A DNA stretch of 64,000 nt from Strix aluco (taxonomy: Eukaryota; Chordata; Aves; Strigiformes; Strigidae): the NCBI RefSeq assembly GCF_031877795.1, contig NC_133948.1, positions 10,648,948-10,712,947 of the forward strand, written 5' to 3'. This document shows, piece after piece, positions 13,901 to 25,430 of the stretch. The position numbers and the translations under genes are program-made. Within the stretch, counting starts at the first letter, position 1. Each line of letters begins with the position of its first letter. The notes beneath the pieces were generated by a model. The model saw nothing but the letters and a program-made list of their open reading frames with translations, was not told the DNA's origin and did not search any database.

Positions 13901-15479
13901 AGAGGTGCCCAGCAGCCCTTTGGGGCCATCGCATCTCCCCTCGCCTCAGCCAGGACGAGCACGTCGTCTCCCCACAGGTCAAGTTTATCCATGACCAGTG
14001 CTCCCCCAAGCCCAAATACCGCGGCTTCTTCCACGGCGTCCGGGAGATCGTTCGGGAACAGGGTGAGTCCCGGGGAAGTTGGTACTCCACGGTGCAGGGA
14101 TGGGGTGGGAGGTGGGGGACGGGTACAGGCTGGGACCAGCGGCCCAGGGAGGTTTTTCTCTGCCTGTGTGAGGCTGGTGCTCCCCTCCAATGCCCTCTCT
14201 TGCTGCAGGATTGAAGGGAACCTACCAGGGCTTAACCGCAACTGTCCTCAAGCAGGGATCAAACCAGGCCATCCGCTTCTTTGTCATGACCTCCCTCAAG
14301 AACTGGTACAAAGGTATGGTGCTCCCATGCCCCCAAGCCACGCCAGCTGCATTGCTGGGTCCCCCAGCCCATCCTCGGGAGTTAGGCTTGGGCTTTCCAT
14401 CAGCACATCTTCCGCTTCTTGTGGCTCAGCCTCTTGTGATAGAGAAAGGTGAAAGCTGGGGCAGGGGGGCCCCAGCTCGTGGGGCTGCAAAGTCCTGGTG
14501 CCGGAGCATCACCTTCACCCCCACCCTGAGCCCCTCAGTGCTGCCTGGGCTCCGTGGGGCTGATGCTGCTGGACAGGCCCCTCCAAAGGCCCTGGTCCCC
14601 AGCTTAGCATGGTACAAGTCCTGACCACGAGCAGCCAGACCTGGGACCATCCTTGTGGGCTCCCTTGGGGATGCCATGCTTCATCCCCACACCACCACTG
14701 CCCTCAACCTCTCCTCCTTCCCAGGGGACGATCCCAACAAGGTCATCAACCCCTTTGTCACGGGGGTGTTTGGAGCCCTTGCCGGAGCTGCGAGTGTCTT
14801 TGGCAACACCCCCTTGGATGTGGTGAAGACCAGGATGCAGGTACGGCACCAGGGCACGGTGTGGGGCCACTCTGCCTGTGGTGGGCTGGGGTCACTCACT
14901 GTTTGGGAGCTGTTTTGTGCAGCCCCTGGGTCAGGTGCCCAATTCTGGCGAGGTTTCGGGGGAGCCTGGGGATGCTGCCTCCTCTCAGCTGGGCCGTGGG
15001 GGTGCTGGGAAGTGTTTGCACAGAGGTGGGGACATCCCTGCCAAGTTTCGTGGCCTGCAGCAGTGAAGGGGGGTTGGTTCCTCCTGGTACACCCTCAGCT
15101 CTCTGCCTCCCCCACAAAATGCCCCCAGATGTACCCCTGGCTCTGGCCTCTGACCCTGCTTTTTCCATTCCACAGGGACTGGAAGCACACAAGTACAAGA
15201 GCACCTGGGACTGTGCCTACCAGATCATGAAATACGAAGGGCCCCTGGCGTAAGCCCTGTGGCGGGGATGGGCAAGGGGCGGCACGGGGGGGGGGCGGGG
15301 CAGGATGGGCGGGGAGGGGGCTGTGAGGGCACCCAGCCCGACGGCCCCCCTCTATCCCCCGCAGGTTTTACAAGGGCACGGTGCCTCGCCTGGGCCGCGT
15401 CTGCCTCGACGTGGCCATCGTCTTCGTCATCTACGATGAGGTGGTCAAGTTCCTCAACAAGGTGTGGAAAACGGACTGA
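1435..15479 (+). CDS. SLC25A1: Mitochondrial citrate/tricarboxylate carrier SLC25A1
   Basis: Inner-membrane antiporter that exchanges mitochondrial citrate for cytosolic malate and so supplies acetyl-CoA for lipid synthesis. Nine coding exons: 1435-1525, 12748-12855, 13026-13125, 13350-13488, 13978-14062, 14209-14313, 14725-14840, 15176-15249, 15365-15479. All junctions are GT-AG and phases add up to 933 nt (310 residues plus stop; human protein 311). The three mitochondrial-carrier signatures are present: PTEYVK at residues 44-49, PMETIK at 141-146 and PLDVVK at 239-244, each inside one of three tandem repeats. The protein is close to the human one along its length. The start ATG has a good context (gccATGc) and gives the usual MPAP N-terminus. 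Intron 1 is about 11.2 kb, while all others are below 500 bp. The gene looks intact. Confidence 0.97.
1526..12747 (+). other. Long first intron of SLC25A1, no internal gene recognised
   Basis: Non-coding GC-rich stretch between exons 1 and 2. Long open frames on both strands (for example 9955-10920 minus and 10777-11511 plus) lack recognisable domains and are what GC-rich DNA produces by chance. I saw no tRNA-like fold, tandem array or clear transposon. An AT-richer patch at about 6650-6800 stands out from the GC-rich surroundings. Confidence 0.6.
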
Positions 15480-16725
15480 GGGGGCCGGGCCGGGGCGGCC
15501 CCCACCTCCCTTGCCCCGCGGGGCTGCAGCCGGAGAGCCGTGACCAAGCCCGCAGGTGCTTGCTGGCACTGCCCGGCGGCCAAGTCTGCCCCACACGCAC
15601 GCCCTCCCCCCACACCCGGCCACCTTTATGTTTAGGAACAGGCTCTGGAGCAGGTTAAATTATTAGTTGTGTGCTAAAAGGAGTGGGGAGGAAGCAGCAT
15701 CCCAGCATCCAGACCCCCAGCATCCCAGTTATGCCCACCCCGATCCCCTGGTGACACTTCCTCCTGGTCTCCGGGGTGAGGTGTCCCCTGGGATGGTGGC
15801 CCTATGCCCCCAGGGCCCCCCAGCAACCAGGAGCTGCCAGCTGCCTGGGGGCCAGCTTTTTCTGGGGGTGCGGAGATCCCCCCTGAGCCGTGTGGGTGCA
15901 ATGGCCAAGCTGTGCACCAGGCATCACAGCGGGCAGAAGCTCCTGGGGCCGACACCGCTGACTGGGAGCAATGCACCACATCTCACAGCAGCTCGGGGGG
16001 GGCCCACCACCTCTACACCCACGGGGACGGGAGGGCAGTTACCCACTGGCACTACCCTGGCCTCCCTCCTTCCTCCTCCCTGCCAGCACTGAGACCCCCT
16101 GGGGTCCTGCTTAGCCCGGGGTTGCTGAGCAGGTGCTGCTCAAAATTGCACATACAGCCAGGCCTTTAGTTCTCCTCACCGCGGGACCGGGATTGGGGCG
16201 AGCCGGGTGCCCCCATCACTTGCCGTTTACAGTTGAGACGCGTGTGCGAGCCGGGGTGAGGAGGTACAGCCCCGTACCGCAGACTTGGCCCCTCGGCCAG
16301 GGGTGCAAACCCCTTCTTCTGCCACATTCCCCCCATCTGCCCTCCCGCCGCCTCTCCGCGGCCCCATAGGTAATCCTGTAGCTTTCAGAGCTTCATGCTG
16401 ACCCACTAATACCTGTGGCTGTGGGGCCCGAACCCTGCCCTGCCCCATGCTGGGCTCAGCCCCACCAGTTTGTGCCAAACTTCTCCCAAAGGCACCGGGG
16501 AGGTGTGGGAGCCAGGGTTGAACCCGTCCCTCCTCCCTCCTGTCGCCAGTGGTGAACGCAGCCTTAACACGGGAGGGCGAAGGAGGAGAAGGAAAGCCCG
16601 GACATGGTTTGCCTGTGGCTTTCTGCTCTGAAGCCAGTGAGGGTTGGGTGCTTGTTTTTTTTTTATTATTATTATTCTGTTTTACATTCCCAATTTGAAT
16701 AAAATCAGTCTGGCTTTAGCAGCTG
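15480..16725 (+). other. SLC25A1: 3' UTR of SLC25A1 with poly(A) signal
   Basis: Sequence after the SLC25A1 stop codon up to a canonical AATAAA at 16698-16703, preceded by a T/ATT-rich stretch at 16652-16680. The resulting 3' UTR is about 1.2 kb. It contains no recognisable open frame. The end is inferred from the AATAAA position. Confidence 0.75.
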
Positions 16726-17143
16726 TGTTGGCGTCCGGGCTGTGCTGAGCAGGCAGCGAGCAGCTCCTGCGGTGTGGATGAGGGTCGGGGATGGTTCCCC
16801 ATCACGTCGAGCTGGCACTCCTGGGAGAGCATCAACTTCAACCCAGCACTGCCCATTCACAGATGCTCCCAGGCAGCTCCAGGGTTAGATTGTCCCATGC
16901 ACAGCATTTTATTAACCATCCTGGTTAATTTTGTTAAATCCTCACCCTGGCTGCGGAGTGAAGAGCTGGGATGGTGAGGGGCGGTGGAGCAGAAGGGAAT
17001 GGGCTTTGTCCCCCCACCCAGCCCAGGGGAGGTGTGGCCAGGGCTCCCAGTGCCGCTGCTGCCGCAGCCCTCGCTGCTTGCCCAGCGTTTGGCTACATGG
17101 GGCAGGGAAGCCATCCCTCGGGGGCTTGTGGGGTCCTGGTGCC
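16726..17143. other. Short intergenic spacer before the SBSPON-like gene
   Basis: About 400 bp between the SLC25A1 poly(A) signal and the start codon of the next plus-strand gene. It must contain whatever promoter that gene has or had, but I see neither a TATA box nor a strong CpG island. Nothing else is recognisable. Confidence 0.5.
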
Positions 17144-18594
17144 ATGTGGGCCTTGCTGCTCGGTGGGGCCTGGCTGCTGGCCACCGGCCACCTGGTGTGT
17201 GCCACGGGCAGCTGCCCGCACCGGTGCTGCCTGGGCAGGAACAACACCTGCTGGGCCCTGGGCACCCACCGGCCTCGCTGCTACTGCCACTCGTACTGCG
17301 AGAGCATGGGCGACTGCTGCGAGGACTACTGTGCCACGTGCCACCGCGCCGGTGAGTGGCGGGAGGGGATGGCACCGGCTGATCCCCGGGGCTGGGGACA
17401 CCAGCCTGGGTGGCAGGTGTTTGCTATTATGTGTTAGCCCATACTTTGAGCAGTAATGGGATGCATCTGGGGATGCCGGCTGGGCTGGATTTGGAGCAAT
17501 ATCCCAATTTTCCGCTTTTTTCCACGCTGAATGTCTGGCTGCTCCCAGTGCAATAAGAGCCTGCAGGGGTGGCCTCTGGTCTGCAGCTGGTGGCAGCACT
17601 GTCATTGCAAGCCTCAGAGCTGTCAGTGTGGGACCCAAGCGGGACAAGCCCAGGTGTCACCCCTGCCACTGCTGCGGGCAGTGCCTTGCATGGGGACACA
17701 GGAACTGGGGGCTGCGCTGGGGGTGACAAACAGGGAGCAGGGGCCAGCCCTGGGGAGTGCAGAGCCAGCCCACCCTGGGGACCCCAACCTGGGTGGATGC
17801 TGACCGTGGCCCCCTGGACAATTGCAGCAGTCAGCCCTCCCTAATCTCCAGGGAGATTAGCGGGGTCCCAGGTCAGCGCAATGCAGAGCCGCGGCAGTGG
17901 CGCGGGGATAAAGGCCTGCGGAAGCGGTGCACAATGCCACTGCACTGGCGGGCAGCCCCTGCCTGGGGGTTGGGGGAGAGGGGCTGCCGGGGTCACCCTG
18001 GCCCTTTTCCTTCCTCCTTTTTCCCCCTCCCCTGTGCTGCATGTCCCCTGCTCTCCTCTGTCCATCTTTCACACCACTGAAGTTCTCCTTTCCCCCTTCC
18101 CATCCCACCCGCTCCCCCGGCCTGCTGGCAGCGGTGAGCTGCATGGTGGGGCCCTGGGGGCCATGGAGCAGGGGCAGCTCCCCATGCAGGGTTGGCAGCA
18201 AGGCCCGCAGCTGCCAGGTCACTGTCCCGCCCCAGCACGGATAGGAGCCTTGTCCCAACCTCAAGCAGTGCTGCAGGTGCCTGGGGGAGCACCCGACCTG
18301 TGGGACAGCCGAAGGTAATGCGGGTCCCTCGAGGACGCCCACCTCCCTTGTGTGTGACTGTCTCCCGGTGCTGCCATCCCCGCTGCCTGTCCCGGCGTGT
18401 CTGTAACTGTCTGTGTGTGTCCCCTGGCTGTTCTTCTGCCAGGGGTGGCCAAGATATTACCTGATTCCTTCAACTGGGACTTCAGGGATCCCTGGGGGAG
18501 AGCTGAGCTGCTGCTGCCAGAGGAACTGTCCAGGTAGGTGTGGGGCTGGGGCCCCCCTGCACCTCCCATCTCCAAAGCTGTGACCCCTCTGCAC

Positions 18595-19115
18595 ACCCCC
18601 CTGCAGCCATGGCCCCTTTGTAACCCCCAGATGCAAGACCTCTTTGCATCCCCCCAGCCATTACCCTTCTTCCCCTCCAAACCATGGCCCCTTTGCACCC
18701 CTTCCTAGACCCATGGCCCGTTTGCACCCCCCTAGAGCCAATACCCTCCTCCCCCATCCCAGCCCCATGGCCCTTTGCACCCCCCTCTTAGAGCTGTGGC
18801 CTCTTTGCATCCTCCTAGAGCCATCACCCTTTCCACCCCTCCAAACCATGATTCCTTCACAACTGCTAAAGCTATTGCCCCTTTGCCCCCACAGACCCAT
18901 AGCCCCATTGAACCCCCGTACAAAGCCACTGCCCCTTTGCACCCTCCCAGAGCCATTACCTTCCCACCTCCCCCCTCTCCTTGAAACCATGGCCCCTCTG
19001 CAACCCCCTCCCCAGAGTCATTACCCTTCTCAACCCCCCAACCATGGTCCTTTTGCACCCCCAAACCCACAGCCCCTTTACATCCCCCCATTCATCAAGA
19101 AAACACCACAACCTC
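18595..19115 (+). repeat. C-rich minisatellite in intron 3 of the SBSPON-like gene
   Basis: Degenerate tandem repeat whose units combine CCATGGCCC, TTTGCACCCCC and GAGCCATTACCC. The TTTGCA motif recurs at intervals of about 25-28 bp or multiples of that between 18617 and 19075. The strand is strongly C-rich. The repeat stops about 70 bp before exon 4. Confidence 0.75.
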
Positions 19116-19384
19116 TGCCCTCCAACTACCATTTCCCCCCACTTTTCCCCGCCTTTTCCCCCTTCCCAGCTGCCCCCTCCCCAGCTACTGTGGCTATTTC
19201 CACCTGATGCAGGTGGGGCCCCCCTGCCACGGGCAGGCCTGGAGCTGCTGGCTGCACCGGGACAAGCGGGTGTGTGTCGAGTGTCGGGGGATGTGTCCCA
19301 CCACAGCCTCTGTTGCACCGGACATGGGCTGCAAGGAGCCAGGTAGGTGTAATGTGGGGGTGGGGAGCACCCCTTCGGAGGCGC

Positions 19385-19974
19385 TGTGTGGTTTAAACCC
19401 AGCTGGCAGCAAAAGACCACACAGCTGCTCACTCACCTTTGCCTGCCCAGGGGATGGGATAGAGAATTGGAGGGGTGAAGGGACACTCGTAGGTTGAGAT
19501 AAAAACAGTTTAATAACTGAAATAAAATAAAACAATAATAACAATAATAAAAAGTACAAATGGGTAATGCACGATGCGATTGCTCGTCACCCACTGACTG
19601 ATACCCAGCCCGTTCCTGGCCAGCGATCCTGGAAAAAGCCAAGATCCCGGAACCACAATCCCAAAATCGAGAGAGAACCCCCTCCTTCCCGGCTACCCCT
19701 CCTCTATATACTGAGCCTGACGTTACATGATATCAATATTCCACTGGCCAATTCGGGGCCCGTGCTCTGGCCGTGCTCCTCCCCAGGTTCTTGCACACCT
19801 GCGCACGGGCAGGACACGGGGAGTTGGAGAGTCCTTGATCTCTTAGCAACAACTGAAAACATCAGCGTGTTATCAGCATTCCTCTCATACCAAATTCCAT
19901 ACTGAATCCAAAGCACAGCACTATTCTAGCTACTAAAAAGAAAAATTAACTCTATCCCACCCAAAACCAGGACA
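19385..19974 (-). repeat. 3' LTR of the ERVL provirus
   Basis: Begins TGTGTGG and ends AGGACA on the plus strand, which is TGTCCT...CACA in element orientation. It contains a TATATA element (CTATATA on the plus strand near 19712). It pairs with the LTR at 24446-25036. The two are almost identical except in the roughly 70 bp at the left end. Confidence 0.9.
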
Positions 19975-20832
19975 CTATCCACCCCTTATTCCACACCACT
20001 TACATTATTCTCAGGTGCCATGTTACCCAATACATTCTAGTTAATCACCATTCCTTTCCCTGTTTTTTGATGTATACACACAGATATCATTCTCTTAGTC
20101 TATGGACTGTCCCTCCAAGATGTATGATGAGTTCATTTACTCCATAACTTCAGATTCCATCTGTCATGACAGTCTTTTAAGGCAGGAGGGGTGATGCGGA
20201 GTTGGCTCAGTCAGTGGAGTGTGTGACCTTGGTCAGAGCAGTGGAATGGTCTGTAATCTCTGCTACATTTGGAGCTCATAGCTGATGTATCTGGTGTGGT
20301 CGATGTTCACAGTCTGTGGGCTGAAGATGACAATTCTAAAGGAAGTTGCTGGGCACCAATTGCTGAAATCAGTTGTAACTGTTGAAGTTCATTTTTTTTT
20401 ATTAATGTGATTCCATTAGTATAATATGTATCAGCTGTAGCGATGATGATATTGAATAACAGGGGTTTTTAGCAACTGACATCACACAGTTCAATGACTC
20501 GGCTATTTTCACCTAAGATCAAATCCCCTTGAGGCACACATCAGACTTCCCCTTCCTTCTGCATTACCTACCCAGATTCTTGAGCAAAATAATCCCATGC
20601 ATGGTCTTACCTTTACCTGAGGCAGGAATAACCCAGACTGAATTCCCCAGCACTTTTACTGTGCACTCCAGGGACTTTATCTCCATCTACAGTATGTGGA
20701 AGGTTTGACTGGGCAGGGCCAGCCTGGTGGGCAGAGCCTCTAGTTTTGACTAACCAGGTGGCTTTTGCAAAATGTGTGTCCCAGTGTTTGAAAATTCCAC
20801 CGCCCATTGCTCTCAGTGTGGGTTTTAGCAAC

Positions 20833-21413
20833 TGTCATGGTTTGGACTCGGCTGGCAGCCAAACACCATGCAGCCACTTGCTCACCTTCCCCCCGCCCAG
20901 GGGATGGAAGAGGGAATTGGAGGGATAAAGGGGAACTCATAAGTTGAGATAAAAAAGTTTAGTAATGGTAATAAACAATAATAGTAATAGAAAATACAAA
21001 CAAATAACGCACAATGTGACTGCTTGCCACCCGCTGACTGATACCCAGCCCGTTCCCAGCTAGCAATGCCAAAAAAACAAGATCCCATAATCGTAATCCT
21101 GGAAGTGAGAGAGAACCCCCTCCTTCCCGGCTACCCCTCCTCTATATACCCAGCCTGACATTACATGATATGGAATATTCCATTGGATAATTTGGGTCCG
21201 GTGCACTGGCTGTACCCCCTCCCAGGTTCTTGCACACCTGCGCATGGGCAGGACATGGGGAGTTGGAGAGACCTTGATCTCTTAGCAACAACTGAAAACA
21301 TCAGTGTGTTATCAGCATTCCTCTCATACCAAATTCCATACTGAATCCAAAGCACAGCACTATTCTAGCTACTAAAAAGAAAAATTAACTCTATCCCAGC
21401 CAAAACCAGGACA
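20833..21413 (-). mobile_element. Nested solo LTR (ERVL) inside the provirus
   Basis: A single 581-bp LTR of the same family but a more divergent subtype, beginning TGTCATGG and ending AGGACA on the plus strand. It is flanked on both sides by GCAAC (20828-20832 and 21414-21418), a perfect 5-bp target-site duplication. It lies within the integrase region of the larger provirus and so was inserted after it. No internal sequence accompanies it, so it is a solo LTR left by LTR-LTR recombination. Confidence 0.92.
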
Positions 21414-24400
21414 GCAACCCATTGTACTGCTTAATTTTCCAGAGGCTGGTGCATGACAGGGGATGTGATATACCCACTCAGTGCTATGTTCTTTGGCCCA
21501 AGTGTCTATGAGATTGTTTTGGAAATGAGTCCCATTATCTAACTCAATTCTTTCTGGGGTGCCATGCCACCAAGACTTGCTTTTCAAGGCCCAGAATAGT
21601 GTTCCAGGTGGTGGCATGGGGCACAGAATATGTTTCCAACCACCCGGTGGCTGTCTCCACCACTGTGAGTACATAGCATTTGCCGTGCCGAGTTTGTGGG
21701 AGCATGATATAATCAATATGCCAGGCCATCCCATATCTATATTTTAACCATCATCCTCCATACCGAAGAGGTTTTAACTGCTTGGCTTGCTTGATTGCAG
21801 GACATGTTTCACATTCACGGATAACCTGTGTAATAGTGTCCATGGTTAAGTCCACCCCTCGATCACGGGCCCATCTGTATGTTGCATCTCTTCCCTGATG
21901 GCCTGAGGAGTCATGGGCCCAGCGAGCCATAAATTTCTCGCCCATATGTCGCCAGTCCAGGTCCACTTGGGCCACATTAATCTTAGCAGCTTGATCCACC
22001 TGTTGGTTGTTTTGATGTTCTTTGGTGGCGTGGCTCTTGGTCACATGAGCATCTACATGACATACTTTCACAACCAAGTTCTCTACCTGAGCAGCAATAT
22101 CCTGCCATATTTCAGCAGCCCAGATGGGTTTGCCTCTGCACTGCCAATTGCTTCATTTCCATTGCTGTAACCACCCCCACAGAGCATTTGCTCCCATCCA
22201 TGAGCTGGTGTAGAAATAGAGCACCGGCCACCTTTCTCGCTCAGCAATATCTAAGGCCAGCTGGATGGCTCTCACTTCCACAAACTGTCTCGATTCACCT
22301 TCTCCTTCAGCAGCTTCTGCAACCCATTGTGCAGGGCTCCACGGGGCAGCTTTCCACTTTCAGTGTTTTCCTACAATGCAACAGGACCCATCAGTAAACA
22401 GGGCATACTGCTTCTCATTATCCAGTAGTTTATTATATGGTGGGGCCTCTTCAGCATGTGTCACCCCTTCCTCTGGTGCATTCCAAAATCTTTGCCTTCT
22501 GGCCAATTTCTGACCACTTCCAATATTCCTGGGCTGCTAGGGCTCACTATTCAAACCCATTGTAGGATCAGTGTGACCCACTTACTCCACGTGGCATCAG
22601 TTGCATGGTGTGTAGAGGGGACCCTCCCTTTGAACATCCAGCCCAGCACCAGCAGTTGGGGTGCCAGGAGGAGCTGTGCTTCACCTGCGGGGCTGAACTT
22701 ATCCTCAAATTGCTGAAACTCTAAGACAGTTTCTCCATGTTTCTCTAGGCTGCCTGGTGGTTTCTCCACAGCTGAGATGCAGGCCTATAGGGAGGAAGAG
22801 AGATTCTCATTGAACTGCCGGAGTTGAGTAGCCACTTCATTCATGGGTGGTGCCTAATTGTCTCCTCCTAAATCTACTATCGCCAGTGAGGTGGCATATG
22901 ATGATGGTGTGCTCCGTACAACCTTCTGCCATGCGGCTTGTCCACATGGGACATCATCTGGGTCTTCAAGTAACTGCATGTTGGTTGGATCGTAATAAAT
23001 CACCTCCTGCACAGCTAGTTCCCTCCGGTACCGAATACCTCTATATTGACCCACGTGCCCGAATTACATACAATCTCTTCCTTGTAGGGATACCTTTCCC
23101 TCACACCTGACAAGAGCTGCCTCCAGAGGCTATGGATTCCCTCCCCTTTTCCAATTGCTTTATCAATGTCCCCTTCCCTAGCAAGGGACCCCAGCTGCCT
23201 GGCTTCTTTACCCTCTAAATCCAAGCTACTCACCCCGTTATCCCAGCATCTGAGCAGCTAAGTGACAATGTGCTTGCCTGGATGACAGCTGAAATCTTTT
23301 CATATATCCCTCAGCTCACTCAGGGATAAAGATCAGGTGGAGGTGGTTACTGTCTCATCTTCTCCTTCCTCCTCCTCCTCCTCTTTCTCCTTAGGAGGAG
23401 CATCTTCATCCCTTTCTAAATGTGATGACTTTTGTGTCCATTTCTTCTTCCATATGGGGGCGACTGATACCGGCGTGGGTTGGTCCTTCGGTTCAGTCGC
23501 AACGCCTGTCGTGGGGGCTGGGGTGGCTGCAGTGTCTGTTGTGGCTGTTGGAGTGGTTGCAGTGCCTGTCATTTTGTTATCAGGTCCAGAGACCTTCTCT
23601 TCCCCTTGAGGGTACCGAATAGTGTTGAACAGGGCTCGGTAGGCATGGGCCAGGCCCCAGCACATTGCAGTGATGTGTGCCTCTCTGGAATTGCCAGGGT
23701 GACAGCATACTTTTTCTAAATATTTTACTAGTTTTGGGGATTCTGCACTTGTTCAGGGGTAAAATTCCAGAACATTAGGGGTGCCCACTGTCCTAGATAC
23801 TGTCCTTGCCACTCCTAACTCTCCAGCCCCGGGGTAGATCTCCAGGTGATACTCTTAAATAGTTGCTTAACCCTGAACAAAACTGAACCACATGCAGGAA
23901 CACGCTGGCTCCCAGCAATAAGACAACCGTGTTAGTGTCAACATTCCAAGGATATTCAAAATCTTCTAAATTCTCAAATGCTATTTTAAGTAGCCTGGAG
24001 GAGAAGGGGAAGGTGAAGGAAAGTGTCTCCCTCATGGATTGACTTTTCTAGGAGAAAAGGTCAAGCAGGTAGTTGTTAACCCTTTCTGCTAGATGACCCC
24101 CGAAGTACAGATGTGACGACAGTGCTGAATACAAATACTGGACTAGTCTCAGGACCGACAACTTTATCGTGCCATAAACCAGTGTTACATAGTACAGCAA
24201 AACAAAAATCTCAATCCACATCCCAGAGGTGATAAGCAATAGCACAGGGACTCTATACGGCCAGTGAGGTGATGCACAACTCTAAGAATGAAAGCCACAA
24301 CTCTAAGAGCCAATAAACCGACATTATGACCAGCAACTATTAAAAAAACATAATGAATGATTATAACAAATGCATTGTAATACCCTCTGGCCAGATCTGT

Positions 24401-24445
24401 TGTTATCCCAACCCTTCGTGCCCCACATTGGGCACCAAAAAGGAC

Positions 24446-25036
24446 TGTTGTGGTTTAAACCCTGCTGGCAGCCAAACACCATGCAGCTGCTTGTTCACCC
24501 TCACCCGCCCAGGGGATGGGATAGAGAATTGGAGGGGTGAAGGGACACTCGTAGGTTGAGATAAAAACAGTTTAATAACTGAAATAAAATAAAACAATAA
24601 TAACAATAATAAAAAGTACAAATGGGTAATGCACGATGCGATTGCTCGTCACCCACTGACTGATACCCAGCCCGTTCCTGGCCAGCGATCCTGGAAAAAG
24701 CCAAGATCCCAGAACCACAATCCCAAAATTGAGAGAGAACCCCCTCCTTCCCGGCTACCCCTCCTCTATATACTGAGCCTGACGTTACATGATATCAATA
24801 TTCCACTGGCCAATTCGGGGCCCGTGCTCTGGCCGTGCTCCTCCCCAGGTTCTTGCACACCTGCGCATGGGCAGGACATGGGGAGTTGGAGAGTCCTTGA
24901 TCTCTTAGCAACAACTGAAAACATCAGCGTGTTATCAGCATTCCTCTCATACCAAATTCCATACTGAATCCAAAGCATAGCACTATTCTAGCTACTAAAA
25001 AGAAAAATTAACTCTATCCCACCCAAAACCAGGACA
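24446..25036 (-). repeat. 5' LTR of the ERVL provirus
   Basis: Begins TGTTGTGG and ends AGGACA on the plus strand. It is the partner of 19385-19974 and lies at the transcriptional start side of the minus-oriented provirus. Internal sequence with a tRNA primer-site-like segment follows immediately to its left. Confidence 0.9.
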
Positions 25037-25119
25037 GGCACAATGCACTCTAAGGTGTGTGGTGCCTCTGAAGGGACATCCCCCCCATGGAGGAGCATCT
25101 GTCCACATGGCATCTTCCT

Positions 25120-25430
25120 TTTATATCCTTAATTATAAATGTAATATATTTATATATAAAACAAATATTATAATATACCACAATATATATATATGCCATA
25201 ATACTATAGGACATTACAATATACCATAATAAGATAAAGCAATAATATGTACTATAAATCAATAATATATCATATAAAAATAAATATATTTAAATAGAAT
25301 ATTTCAGTTGGAAGTGACCTATAATGATCATTTAGTCCAACTCCCAATATGTATTATTGCATATGTAATACATATAGCTATACATATATTTTTATAATTA
25401 TATTTAATTATTCTTGGCACACCCCAGCTC
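25120..25430. repeat. AT-rich low-complexity tract with a CR1 tail
   Basis: Mostly A and T with many ATATA and TATAAT runs, in sharp contrast to the GC-rich surroundings. Within it, 25296-25346 is the reverse complement of a CR1 LINE 3' end (TTGGAAGTGACC followed by TTTAGTCCAACT). It lies in the last intron of the SBSPON-like gene, between the provirus and exon 5. Confidence 0.75.
25296..25346 (-). mobile_element. CR1 LINE 3'-end fragment
   Basis: About 50 bp matching, in reverse complement, the typical CR1 ending (GTTGGACTA...GATCAT...GGTCACTTCCAAC). It is heavily 5'-truncated and diverged, as most avian CR1 copies are. It carries no coding sequence. Confidence 0.7.

Larger units (their letters stand above)
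19385..25036 (-). mobile_element. ERVL-type endogenous provirus (fossil), minus orientation
   Basis: Two nearly identical LTRs of about 590 bp enclose a retroviral interior read on the minus strand. In element order these are the 5' LTR 24446-25036, a likely primer-binding site about 24420-24437, a gag-like region about 23000-24300 with a threonine/proline- and glutamate-rich part at 23333-23665, and pol-derived RNase H and integrase about 20600-22400. The integrase has a zinc-binding HHCC-like segment near 21760-21880 and resembles ERV-L integrases. The 3' LTR is 19385-19974. Flanking 5-bp repeats GGCGC (19380-19384) and GGCAC (25037-25041) are probably the target-site duplication, and 5 bp fits ERVL. 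No envelope gene is seen, as usual for ERVL. The interior is shorter than a complete element and broken in many places. LTR similarity suggests a fairly recent, lineage-specific insertion. Confidence 0.85.

Noticed and set aside
18644-19207. 187-residue plus-strand open frame of Pro, His and Thr
   Set aside because: Translation of the intron 3 minisatellite.
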